From assembly GCA_019685655.1 (NCBI GenBank), contig JABFQP010000002.1, positions 205,276 to 269,275 of the forward strand: a stretch of DNA of 64,000 bases. The letters run 5' to 3'. The DNA comes from Candidatus Bathyarchaeota archaeon A05DMB-5 (GTDB lineage: Archaea; Thermoproteota; Bathyarchaeia; Bathyarchaeales; Bathycorpusculaceae). A program made the position numbers and the translations under genes. The notes under the pieces are model-generated. The model searched no databases and was not told where the DNA came from. It saw only the letters and a list, made by a program, of their open reading frames with translations. Below are positions 56,252 to 63,716 of the stretch, in pieces (position 1 is the stretch's first letter; each line of letters opens with the position of its first letter).

Positions 56252-57166
56252 ATGCACTTAATCAATTTTAAGGAGCTAACTGGTCAACAACTTGAAGAGA
56301 TAATTGACAGAGCCATAGAAGTCAAGAGTAACCCGCAAAAATATCGAAATGCTATGGATGGTAAATCTTTAGCTATGATTTTTCAAAAAACTTCTACCCG
56401 AACTCGTGTTTCTTTTGAAGTTGCGATGACTCAGCTTGGTGGTCACGCTCTTTACATAGATTGGAGAACAACAAACTTTGCCCTTGCAGACATTTACGAT
56501 GAAGTGCAATATTTGTCGCGTAACGTTGATTGTATGATGGCGAGATTGCTGAAAAACGCTGACTTGCAAGTTATGGCTAAGGCTTCACGCGTTCCAGTAA
56601 TAAATGGATGCGACGAGAAATATCATCCAAGCCAAGCAATAGCAGATTTAATGACGGCGAAAGAGAAAAAGGGAAAGTTAAAAGGTGCAAAATTGGTTTA
56701 CATAGGCATTCACAACAATGTCTGTAATTCGCTTATTGAAGGATGCACAAAAACCGGAGTAAAAATAACCACGGTGACGCCGATATTCAACGAGCCATCA
56801 AGAGACGAAGAACTTTTGGAAAAGGCAAAGAAAACTGGACTCTGGGAAACTACCTTAGATGTTAAGAAAGCTGTTGAGGATGCAGATTTTGTTTATACAG
56901 ACACTTGGGTTGACATGGAATTCTTTTTAGATCCTAAATTTGCAGCAGAAAAAGAAAAGCGCGTAAAACTTATGATGCCTTACCAAATAAACAAGGAGTT
57001 ACTACAGAAAAGCAATGCCTATATAATGCATGACATGCCCATCCACAGAGGATACGAAATAAGCGCAGACGTTATTGAAAGCTCAAAGTCAGTTATATAT
57101 GAACAAAGCGAAAATAGGCTTTACTCTGCAAAGGCGATAATACTAAAACTATTGAAAAAACAGTAA
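56252..57166 (+). CDS. Ornithine-carbamoyltransferase-like protein
   Basis: 304 residues. The carbamoyl-phosphate site STRTRVSFE is at 48-56, and NGCDEKYHPSQAIADLMT near 128 corresponds to the HPCQ loop (HPSQ here). The second substrate loop, normally HCLP in ornithine transcarbamylase, is HDMP (260-263) followed by IHRGYEI. That Cys contacts ornithine in true ArgF enzymes, so a different amino-group acceptor is possible. No other arginine genes are near. GGTGG lies before the ATG at 56252. The fold call is firm; the substrate is not. Confidence 0.88.
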   Translation: MHLINFKELTGQQLEEIIDRAIEVKSNPQKYRNAMDGKSLAMIFQKTSTRTRVSFEVAMTQLGGHALYIDWRTTNFALADIYDEVQYLSRNVDCMMARLLKNADLQVMAKASRVPVINGCDEKYHPSQAIADLMTAKEKKGKLKGAKLVYIGIHNNVCNSLIEGCTKTGVKITTVTPIFNEPSRDEELLEKAKKTGLWETTLDVKKAVEDADFVYTDTWVDMEFFLDPKFAAEKEKRVKLMMPYQINKELLQKSNAYIMHDMPIHRGYEISADVIESSKSVIYEQSENRLYSAKAIILKLLKKQ

Positions 57167-57170
57167 AAAA

Positions 57171-58076
57171 TTATTTCAAGATCATTTGCACGAATTTCTC
57201 TGGGTTAAATTCTTCTAAATCATCATAAGTTTGTCCAACGCCAATAAAAAGAATCGGCTTTTTTGTTACATAGGTGACGCTGAGAGCAGATCCACCTTTA
57301 ACGTCAGCATCAACCTTAGTTAGTATTGTCGCGTCTATGTTCACACTTTTATGAAATTCCTCGGCTTGCATTACAGCGTCGTTTCCAGTAAGCGAGTCTA
57401 CAGTTAAAATGGTGAGGTCGGGATTGACAATACGTTTTACCTTTGCAAGTTCGTTCATTAGGTTTCTGTTTGTCTGTATCCTACCTGCCGTGTCTATTAA
57501 AACAACGTTTATTCCGTGTGCTTTGGCGTGGCTTATGGCGTCGTAGGCTACTGCGGCAGGATCCGCACCATACTCGTGCTTAATCATTCGTATTCCTAAA
57601 CGTTTTGCATGTTCTTCTAACTGTTCAATGGAGCCAGCTCTATACGTGTCGCTACACGCAAGAACAACAGAATACCCTTTTTTATTCAGTAGACATGCAA
57701 CTTTAGCGATTGATGTGGTTTTTCCAGTACCATTTATTCCAACAAAAACTATCACAAAAGGCTCGCCTTTTTTCCGTTTTTCTTCAATTGCCTTAAAAAA
57801 GTCTATTTTGTTGTTTGTAAGCATAACTTCTAAAAGCACTTCGCGTAAGTTTTTTTCTACAATTTTCTTGCGGTCTTCAAGACGCTTAACTTGAACGCCG
57901 TCTAAGCGTTTTTCCATTTCATCACATATTCGTTCTGCCACGGGAAAAGCGACATCGTTTTCGATAAGGCTTATTTTGAAGTCAGAAAGCATTGGGCGCA
58001 GATTTTCAGCCTTAAGCTCGGTTGTGGTGACTTTGTTTACAAGTCCTTTCAATCCTGATTTAAGCCGCTCAAACAT
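57171..58076 (-). CDS. ftsY: Signal recognition particle receptor FtsY
   Basis: 301 residues. N domain (helical, 1-90), then the G domain: GINGTGKTTSIAKVA near 114, LACSDTYRAGSIEQLEEHAKRLG, LIDTAGRIQTNRNLMNEL near 196, and TKVDADVKGGSALSVTYVTKKPI. It docks SRP-bound ribosomes at the membrane by GTP-dependent pairing with SRP54. The N-terminal acidic extension of bacterial FtsY is absent, as usual in archaea. Overlaps the prefoldin gene by 8 bases, so it ends the eIF6-LX-pfdA-ftsY operon. Confidence 0.96.
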   Translation of the reverse strand: MFERLKSGLKGLVNKVTTTELKAENLRPMLSDFKISLIENDVAFPVAERICDEMEKRLDGVQVKRLEDRKKIVEKNLREVLLEVMLTNNKIDFFKAIEEKRKKGEPFVIVFVGINGTGKTTSIAKVACLLNKKGYSVVLACSDTYRAGSIEQLEEHAKRLGIRMIKHEYGADPAAVAYDAISHAKAHGINVVLIDTAGRIQTNRNLMNELAKVKRIVNPDLTILTVDSLTGNDAVMQAEEFHKSVNIDATILTKVDADVKGGSALSVTYVTKKPILFIGVGQTYDDLEEFNPEKFVQMILK

Positions 58077-58515
58077 CTTTTTTGGCTTTCTCCTCTCTGA
58101 GCGTTGCCACTAAAGCTTCAAATTTTTCTCTGTCTTCGCCTATTCTCTCTGCTATTTGAGCGAGCTGTTGCTGAAGCATCATTCTCGTATTTTCTAAGTT
58201 TTCAAGGCGCTTTTTGATTATTTCTTTTGCTTCTTGTAAAGTCTTTTCAACTGATACCCCCGCACCCATTCCGACTATTACCTTATCCGGGTTGTCAAGT
58301 CTTGCTTTTATGTAGGAGTTGCCACCTATAGGAACCATGAGTTCAGAGTTTTCTTTTTCTTTTTCTAAACCTTCCAGTGTCATGCTCGCGTAGGATAAGT
58401 CGGTTATAACGGCGTTTACCATGTTAATTCTTGACTGGACTGTTTCTGCATTAGCTTCGAGAACACGGATTTCTACGCTTAATTTGCGGAGTTCTTCTTC
58501 ACTTTTGTTCGCCAA
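58069..58515 (-). CDS. pfdA: Prefoldin alpha subunit
   Basis: Start placed at TTG 58515 (148 residues); GGAGAAGAGG precedes it and a longer frame from 58536 would overlap LX further. Two long coiled-coil helices (EEELRKLSVEIRVLEANAETVQSRIN and LENTRMMLQQQLAQIAERIGED) flank the central beta segment LMVPIGGNSYIKARLDNPDKVIVGMGAGVSVEKT, the alpha-prefoldin signature. It forms an alpha2-beta4 jellyfish chaperone passing nascent proteins to the thermosome. The beta subunit is not in the window. Confidence 0.93.
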   Translation of the reverse strand: MANKSEEELRKLSVEIRVLEANAETVQSRINMVNAVITDLSYASMTLEGLEKEKENSELMVPIGGNSYIKARLDNPDKVIVGMGAGVSVEKTLQEAKEIIKKRLENLENTRMMLQQQLAQIAERIGEDREKFEALVATLREEKAKKDV

Positions 58516-58747
58516 GTTCCTCTTCTCCAGTAACAAGTTTTTTTAACAAGGGATTCTCGATGTCTTGAGGTTGAATTTCTTCTACATTTGCTATTTTTAT
58601 GTGGTAACGTTTCACGCGGTGTTTACTTCCTAATTCTGTATAAACCTTTTCTATAGCATGTTCTGGCTTCATTGCCACAACTTCTTTTTTGAACGAAGTT
58701 TTCAAGTTTGGCTTTTGAATTTCGCCGGACACTCTGAAAACTTTCAT
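58499..58747 (-). CDS. rplX: Ribosomal protein L18a/LX
   Basis: 82 residues. MKVFRVSGEIQKPN at the start and AIEKVYTELGSKHRVKRYHIKI in the middle identify archaeal LX (L20a/L18Ae). GGAGG lies 8 bases before the ATG. It overlaps the eIF6 stop by 4 bases and is itself overlapped by pfdA, a compact operon. The order eIF6-LX-pfdA-ftsY is the common archaeal arrangement. Confidence 0.95.
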   Translation of the reverse strand: MKVFRVSGEIQKPNLKTSFKKEVVAMKPEHAIEKVYTELGSKHRVKRYHIKIANVEEIQPQDIENPLLKKLVTGEEELGEQK

Positions 58748-59427
58748 GCAGTTTCCTCCTTCACAACATCCAGTGCGTTCCCAATTATAAACATCTCGGG
58801 TCCAGTTGTCATAGCTCCAGCCACAGCAGCATAGCTGTTACCGATTAAACCAGTACCAACATAAGGTATGCCACAATTAATGGTGCCAACTTCAACGGGA
58901 ACCTTTAACACTTCTTCCAAAAGTTTACGTTCAGAATCTTTCAACATTGGATGAACCAGAACACCTTTGTTCGTTGCAACTCCAAGCGAGCCTACATAAG
59001 GTAATCCAGCAATTTCACCAGCTACAACTTCAACGCATAACGTTTCTGAGATTTTCTGAATTTCGGGTGTTTTCAATCTTGGGTCAACGATTGCTCCATG
59101 GTCGTTGGTTAGAACTAGGTTTCCGTATGCGGTTTTCTTTGTTTCCATTATGGTAATGTTTCCCTCGAACGTTGATTTTATGGCGTTAAGTTCTTCTTCC
59201 TTAATGAAATGAGGAAGCAGAATCCCATTTGAGTTTGCACATGCAAGTGCGCCGACCAAAATTGAACCGCCAATGGTTGTATGTACCAGTTTGACTTTTA
59301 ACCATTCATGAAGTCGTTCAGCCTTCTTTGAAGGGACAATTCTGGGAACTATGACTATTTTATCTGTCGCAAGCGAATAAACGCCTATGCTTACGCTTCC
59401 AACAATGGTGGATAGGTAAATTGCCAA
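58744..59427 (-). CDS. eif6: Translation initiation factor 6
   Basis: 227 residues from TTG 59427, which has GGAG 9 bases upstream. A five-fold repeat (pentein) structure is visible in repeated units such as GSILVGALACANSNGILLPHFI, VTGEIAGLPYVGSLGVATNKGVLVHP and INCGIPYVGTGLIGNSYAAV. It binds the large subunit and prevents joining with the small subunit. First gene of the operon eIF6-LX-pfdA-ftsY. Its upstream region contains an inverted repeat over the likely TATA box. Confidence 0.96.
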   Translation of the reverse strand: MAIYLSTIVGSVSIGVYSLATDKIVIVPRIVPSKKAERLHEWLKVKLVHTTIGGSILVGALACANSNGILLPHFIKEEELNAIKSTFEGNITIMETKKTAYGNLVLTNDHGAIVDPRLKTPEIQKISETLCVEVVAGEIAGLPYVGSLGVATNKGVLVHPMLKDSERKLLEEVLKVPVEVGTINCGIPYVGTGLIGNSYAAVAGAMTTGPEMFIIGNALDVVKEETA

Positions 59428-59478
59428 GCAATAATCTCCTTCGGTCGTGGTGAGTTTAGGCGAAGATAATTATTTGTA

Positions 59479-59508
59479 GCTTCTTTTTAAAGGCTACCAT
59501 AAAGAAGC
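59479..59508. promoter_or_regulatory. Inverted repeat over the eIF6 promoter
   Basis: GCTTCTTT (59479-59486) and AAAGAAGC (59501-59508) form a perfect 8-base inverted repeat with a 14-base spacer. The spacer holds the minus-strand box A CTTTAAAAAG (59483-59492). A second pair GTAGC/GCTAC overlaps it. The position suits an operator or regulator site; it could also be a hairpin in a plus-strand RNA. Confidence 0.35.
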
Positions 59509-59660
59509 GATGTGAATTTGTTTACGAATTAAATTTCAATAGTGCTTTACTGTGCTTTTATCATTGTAGCGTATGGCATGTTTACTTTTTGGAAAGTGTC
59601 CCAAAAAATTGTTGAAGCGGTGAAAAACAAAAACTTAAATATACAACAGCGCCTATTATT

Positions 59661-59730
59661 GAATGGGAGAGAGCCCAGTGAATTAGGACGGCGTAAAGTC
59701 GTCCTTTTCTTTCCCTTCCCTCTTCTCCCA
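59661..59730 (+). ncRNA. Candidate structured non-coding RNA
   Basis: In the 412-base gap between eIF6 and L31e. A TATA-like CTTAAATATAC (59634-59644) stands about 24 bases before a segment that can fold. TGGGAGAGAG (59664-59673) pairs with CTCTTCTCCCA (59720-59730) with one bulged base. AGGACGGC (59685-59692) pairs with GTCGTCCT (59698-59705) around the loop GTAAA. A T-rich tract follows the inner hairpin. A 108-codon plus-strand frame here has no coding look. Class not recognised (no C/D boxes, no clear H/ACA). Nothing else was recognised in the gap apart from the eIF6 promoter. Confidence 0.45.
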
Positions 59731-59839
59731 CGTAATTATTCTCAATTAGATACATGTTTGTTACGGTTGTTGGGACTGAAGACGTATATTTCTATAATTT
59801 GGGATTACAAGTTGGTTTATGCAGTTGTTGAGTGCTTCG

Positions 59840-60391
59840 TTAATCTCCTTCAGCCAAATAAACTGTAACGTTGCCTTCCTTGTCTTTTGCGGCTCTTATT
59901 CGGATTTTTCTAGGGGGCTTTTCTATGCCTCTGCTCCAAACAGCTTCGTTTACTTTGTTATCAAGGATTAATTTTTTAGGTTCTTCTTCCTCTTCTCCTT
60001 CTTTGTGCGCTTCAAGTTTCATGTGTTTTGTTACAAAACTTTTGATTATTCTGATAGCTCTTGGTGCTCTTTTTCGGGGTGTGGCAATCCATGCTCTGCT
60101 TAGAGGGATGGTGTAGATTCGTTCTTCAACTATTTCCTCTTCTTCGCGTTTTTCTTCTTTTTCTGGTTTTACCTTTTTTTCTTCTTCAACTGTTTCTTCT
60201 ATTTTTTCTTCTTCCGTTACTTCGGCTTCTTTGGGTTCTTCAGGCTTTTCTTCTGTTTTTTCCTCTTCTATTTCGCTTTCAACTTCTTCGATAGTTTCCT
60301 CTTTTGCTTCTTTGGCTTCTTCTTCAGAAGTTTTGGGTAGCTCTTCTTGTTCCTCTTTAGTTGTTGGTTTTTCCTTGTTTTCCTCTTTCAA
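59840..60391 (-). CDS. rpl31e: Ribosomal protein L31e with long acidic N-terminal extension
   Basis: 183 residues from TTG 60391, supported by AGGAGG 8 bases upstream. The L31e domain is at about 90-183 (ERIYTIPLSRAWIATPRKRAPRAIRIIKSFVTKHMK, and VNEAVWSRGIEKPPRKIRIRA). Archaeal L31e is normally about 80-100 residues. Residues 1-90 are almost only Glu, Lys, Thr and Pro, a low-complexity acidic tail at the N-terminus. L31e sits at the polypeptide exit, so the tail would face the nascent-chain and SRP area. It follows L39e with 12 bases between stop and start. Confidence 0.92.
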   Translation of the reverse strand: MKEENKEKPTTKEEQEELPKTSEEEAKEAKEETIEEVESEIEEEKTEEKPEEPKEAEVTEEEKIEETVEEEKKVKPEKEEKREEEEIVEERIYTIPLSRAWIATPRKRAPRAIRIIKSFVTKHMKLEAHKEGEEEEEPKKLILDNKVNEAVWSRGIEKPPRKIRIRAAKDKEGNVTVYLAEGD

Positions 60392-60403
60392 TTTGTGTTC
60401 CTC

Positions 60404-60559
60404 CTATGCTCTTATTTTTCTGGTTCTCCATTGTCTTCTTTTTGGGTGTGTTCTGAATTTTCCTGCTGTTTTAGCCATTATCCATGATGGGACGGCTTTT
60501 TTCTGTTTTCCTGCTTTTGCTAGTCTTCGTTTTTTTGCTGTTGGTTTGTTTCGCGCCAT
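60404..60559 (-). CDS. rpl39e: Ribosomal protein L39e
   Basis: A 51-residue, very basic frame, below common length cut-offs: [19 protein letters not shown] at the start, then [20 protein letters not shown] and a last stretch [11 protein letters not shown]. Matches archaeal and eukaryotic L39e along its entire length. It lines the exit tunnel. The neighbours PDCD5 (one base upstream) and L31e (downstream) are in the order usual for archaea. AAGGAG lies 11 bases before the ATG. Confidence 0.95.
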   Translation of the reverse strand: MARNKPTAKKRRLAKAGKQKKAVPSWIMAKTAGKFRTHPKRRQWRTRKIRA

Positions 60560-60560
60560 G

Positions 60561-60893
60561 TTATATTCTCCTTATTTTTGTTTCTCGCTTGTGGGTTTGG
60601 AGTTGTATGAGTAGCTGTTTTAATTGTTCATCTGATAATGGTATGGGTAGCTTTCCTGCTTGTGCCAGTTGGATTAGCTGTAGTTCTAGTTGGTCTGTGA
60701 AGTCTGGTCGGACCATTTTTAGGTTGGTTAGTCTTTGTCTTGCTTCTGGAGTTAATATTTTTCTTAGTAATGCTTGCTTTTGCAGTTCCAGCTGTTGCTG
60801 TAGTTGTTCTTGCCTCTGTTCTTCGGTTAGTTTTTGTTGTAAAGCCAAAAGTTTTCTTCTGCGAAGTTCTTCAAGTTCGTCTTCATCTGACAT
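60561..60893 (-). CDS. PDCD5-family DNA-binding protein
   Basis: 110 residues. An N-terminal Gln/Glu/Lys-rich helix (about 1-45) precedes the triple-helix core containing [37 protein letters not shown], the family signature. Archaeal members bind DNA in vitro; the true role is unclear, and the gene is usually located between S19e and L39e as here. Start ATG follows GGCGATTG, and only one base separates its stop from S19e's end region. Confidence 0.93.
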   Translation of the reverse strand: MSDEDELEELRRRKLLALQQKLTEEQRQEQLQQQLELQKQALLRKILTPEARQRLTNLKMVRPDFTDQLELQLIQLAQAGKLPIPLSDEQLKQLLIQLQTHKRETKIRRI

Positions 60894-60894
60894 T

Positions 60895-61362
60895 TCAATC
60901 GCCTTTCATGTACTTTTCTAGTTCTGGATTTTCTTTTGTTAGGTCCTTGTAAAGTTCTTCGGCGATTTCTTGTAGTAGTTTTCTTCCTTCACGTGTTATT
61001 CTTCTTCCTTTGGGTTTCAAGGTTTCAACTAAACCTGCAGTTTCTAGTTGTTGTAGGACCTTTCTTATTATTGTTCCACCTGCTTTGACCACGTGTTCTG
61101 GTTTGACGCCGAAGTCTTTTCTTCCGCCGTAGTCTGCGCGTAGTTTTTCTATGCCTATTGGTCCATGGATGTAGATTTTTCTTAGGAGGGATGCGCAGCG
61201 AATGTACCACCAGTTGGGGTTTTGTGGTTGTTTTTGAACGTGTGAGCCTGTTTTAGCCGCGTTTGCCCATGTTGGCGGGTTTATTGTTTCAACGTTTTCT
61301 TTTAGGTATGTGGCTAGTTTTTCGATGAGTTTTGATGCTGGAACGTCGTGGGGGGTTACCAA
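60895..61362 (-). CDS. rps19e: Ribosomal protein S19e
   Basis: Start placed at TTG 61362 (VTPHDVPASKLIEKLATYL follows, 155 residues), with AGAGG 10 bases upstream and family length of about 150. A frame from 61407 would add 15 residues that are not family-like. The winged-helix body has TWANAAKTGSHVQKQPQNPNWWYIRCASLLRKIYIHGPIGI and LQQLETAGLVE. It is a small-subunit protein needed for 18S/16S processing in eukaryotes. Member of the Rpp21-YhbY-S19e-PDCD5-L39e-L31e group. Confidence 0.95.
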   Translation of the reverse strand: MVTPHDVPASKLIEKLATYLKENVETINPPTWANAAKTGSHVQKQPQNPNWWYIRCASLLRKIYIHGPIGIEKLRADYGGRKDFGVKPEHVVKAGGTIIRKVLQQLETAGLVETLKPKGRRITREGRKLLQEIAEELYKDLTKENPELEKYMKGD

Positions 61363-61419
61363 GATTCTTTTTCCTCTGATTTTTCCTTCAGTAAATCGGG
61401 AAGCCAAATATAAAGCCTT

Positions 61420-61701
61420 TCACTTTTTGTGACGTTTGTAAAGGATGAAAGTGTGACCTCTAACTTCGATGAGCTCTGCTTGTGTTTGTTCTGCTATTTG
61501 CTGTGCGACTTGTTTTGCTTCGTTTTCTCCTAATGCAGTTTTTAGTAGTTTAATTTTTAGCATTTCTTTTTTGTCAAGTTGCTTTTCGATTTCTTTCAGA
61601 AGTTCTTGTGAAACTCCGCTTTTGCCAACCCATATTGTGGGTTTTTCTTTGCTTAGTTTGTGTTTGATGCGGCGTTTGGCGCCTGCGCTGAGTTTGCTCA
61701 T
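61420..61701 (-). CDS. YhbY-like CRM-domain RNA-binding protein
   Basis: 93 residues with a single CRM domain: KLSKEKPTIWVGKSGVSQELLKEI has the GxxG-like turn, followed by LKIKLLKTALGENEAKQVAQQIAEQT and GHTFILYKRHKK. Bacterial YhbY binds pre-50S ribosomes. It overlaps the Rpp21 stop by 4 bases and precedes S19e, so a ribosome-assembly role is reasonable. AAGGAG is well placed before the ATG. Confidence 0.92.
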   Translation of the reverse strand: MSKLSAGAKRRIKHKLSKEKPTIWVGKSGVSQELLKEIEKQLDKKEMLKIKLLKTALGENEAKQVAQQIAEQTQAELIEVRGHTFILYKRHKK

Positions 61702-62024
61702 GTTTTTGTTTTCTCCTTTTTCTTGTTTTTTAGTGGTATGCGCATTTGGTTACCACAGTTGAGGCATGTTATTACTAAGTGTGGTTCTCTTTGCTGTTTT
61801 ATTCGCACACGGCAATTCACGCCAGGTAGGATAAAGCTTTTACAATGTTTGCATATTTGTCGTTTGTATTCTGTTGGTAGGCGGATTTTGGCTGTCATGG
61901 CTATTTTTCTTGCTATGTTTACGTAGCGCTGTGCTAATTGTGGGTCGTCGTGGAAGGTTTCTTTTGCTAAACGGAATAGTGTGTGAATGCGTTGTGTTGC
62001 GATGTGTTTAGTGTTGTCGTGCAT
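61698..62024 (-). CDS. rnp4: RNase P protein subunit Rpp21/Rpr2
   Basis: 108 residues. N-terminal helices (QRIHTLFRLAKETF, YVNIARKIAMTAKIRLP) then a zinc ribbon with CKHC near 57 and CLNC near 87 (ICKHCKSFILPGVNCRVRI and VITCLNCGNQM). It pairs with Rpp29 on RNase P RNA and helps 5' maturation of tRNA. It is the first gene of the run to L31e. One copy of the 25-base element is about 140 bases upstream of its start. Confidence 0.93.
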   Translation of the reverse strand: MHDNTKHIATQRIHTLFRLAKETFHDDPQLAQRYVNIARKIAMTAKIRLPTEYKRQICKHCKSFILPGVNCRVRIKQQREPHLVITCLNCGNQMRIPLKNKKKEKTKT

Positions 62025-62164
62025 TTGCTTACACGTTACCTTATTTAGTGAGATTATTTCGGTTTTAATGAGATTAGTCTTTCCGTAACAAAATTCATCT
62101 GTTCATTTAGAGGTTTGATTTGGTGGGATGAGAATGTTGGTTGCTTCTTGCTTTCTGTGTTGAG

Positions 62165-62189
62165 TATCCCCCCTTATAAATAGGTTGAA
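62165..62189 (-). repeat. Dispersed 25-base element, copy 3
   Basis: On the minus strand TTCAACCTATTTATAAG followed by GGGGGATA, about 140 bases upstream of the Rpp21 gene and pointing toward it. The TTTATAAG part could act as box A for the ribosomal run. The remaining 62025-62244 spacer shows nothing else. Confidence 0.7.
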
Positions 62190-62244
62190 CTTTGAGTTTC
62201 CACATGTAAATGAAAAGAAACAATCGTGATGCAGAGATATTTTT

Positions 62245-63586
62245 CTAATTTTTGTGTCTGTTTTCTCTTCCAAAAGCCACGTTGCGATAGTTTTTGTTGG
62301 AGGTGTAAGCCCACATTGCAGTCGTAAAGCTTTTAGTGGCACGCCATGTCTTCATGAATTTTCTTCGAATTGCCCAGTGACTGTAAAGTTGGCGAGTGCT
62401 TTCTTGCATGGCTTTTGTGAGTTCTTCTGGGTTCATTGAGAGAGGCTTGTAGGTAACTTCAGTCATGTCGTAGTAAATCCAGTCAAACGGAAAATTGGTG
62501 TAAAGCAGCCGTCCCTCATCTTTAAGTTTGTTGAATGTTTTGGTTCCTGGCAAAGGCGTCAAATAAGTTACTTGCATCACGTCAATTCCAGATTTTAGAA
62601 TGTATCAGGTACGTTGGTGTAACTTTTCTGATGTGTCGCCGTCCATTCCATAGATGAAAGCTCCAAGCACTGCAATACCATGCTTATTAATGCGGCGAAA
62701 CGTTTCTTCATAAGCGTCTACTCCAACTTTTAGGTTCATTCTTTTGTTCACTTCTTCTAACGCGTCTGTCTTCTCTGCCTCCAACCCGAGAAAAACCATG
62801 CGGCATCCACTCTTCGCCGCGTATTCCAGCACTTCATCATTGTTGGCAAAGTTGATGGACGCTTGGCAGAACCAATCCTTCTTGATGCCGCGTTTAATCA
62901 TTCCCTTGAACAAGGCGATAGCTCGTTCCTCATCTTCCTTGCCAAAGCCGATAATGTTGTCATCTACAAAGAAAACCATTTTTTGAGGAATCGTTTGGAG
63001 CTCATCCAGAACCATTTCCACTGGACGCTTGCGATATTTATGACCATTGAAGACTGTGACAGAACAGAACTCGCAATTCATTGGGCATCCTCGTGAGGTC
63101 TGAACTGAACCGAACCATGTAGTTTGGATGGAATAAGTCACGGCGGGGTTGAGGCATTTCCTGTAAATTCAACCAGTCTCCCTTGTAGATTTCCTGCATT
63201 TTACCCGCCTCAAAATCAGAAATGACATCAACCCAAACACTTTCTGCCTCGCCAATTACGATGGCATCTGCATACTGCAAAGCTTCTTCTTGGCACATTG
63301 AAGCGTGAATCCCGCCCAGCACAGTTGGTGTTCCTCTTTTCCTGTAAAGGCTAGAAATCTCATATGCTCTGCATACGTTTGCCGTGAAAGCTGTTAAACC
63401 TACTAAATCGGCTTCTTGAAAACTAAAAGAAGTGAAATTTTCGTCAACAATTTCGACCTTCCAATCATGCGGTGTTAATGCGGCAATTATTCCCAGCCCC
63501 AATGGTTGAAAGCGAGAGCTTGGATTCACTGCTAACCCTACGCGGCTGGTTTTAACTGGATTGATAAGTAGCAATTTCTTTGACAT
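62245..63586 (-). pseudogene. B12-binding radical SAM protein, broken by frameshift and stop
   Basis: Three consecutive frames together make one B12-binding radical SAM protein of about 445 residues. The first (from ATG 63586) has the cobalamin-binding domain (INPVKTSRVGLAVNPSSRFQPLGLG, then VLGGIHASMCQEEAL). Near 63110-63140, in a GGTTC-repeat stretch, the frame shifts. The second has the Fe-S motif CPMNCEFC and VDDNIIGFG. It then meets an in-frame TGA at 62605-62607. The third continues in the same frame with VTYLTPLPGTKTF to the end. A sequencing error could explain the shift, but not easily both defects. The original substrate is unknown. Confidence 0.82.
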
Positions 63587-63716
63587 TTTCCTTCGTCTCC
63601 ATAACTGTGAAAGAATTACGAATAGACCATTATAAAGCTTCAAAGAATACGTTAAGCAAATTCCGCCACAAAAATCCGCAATTATACTCTATTGATGAAA
63701 AGATTCCAAAAAATAG

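Noticed and set aside
56147..56257. 37-residue N-terminal extension of DtdA
   Set aside because: It would overlap the start of the carbamoyltransferase gene and lacks family similarity; MLMILIVASNKD at 56146 is the natural start.
51871..56284. 16-base match TTTTAAGGAGCTAACT at about 51873 and 56265
   Set aside because: One exact 16-mer pair is expected by chance in 64 kb, and the second copy is coding sequence of the carbamoyltransferase.
59542..59868. Plus-strand frame of 108 codons between eIF6 and L31e
   Set aside because: No ribosome site, no recognisable pattern, runs into the L31e gene on the other strand and overlaps a foldable RNA segment.
62103..62342. 79-codon minus-strand frame after the broken radical SAM gene
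   Set aside because: It overlaps the end of that gene in another register and crosses the dispersed repeat; composition is not protein-like.
62605..62607. Selenocysteine at the TGA in the radical SAM gene
   Set aside because: The site is not a known redox Cys position and the gene also has a frameshift, which fits decay.
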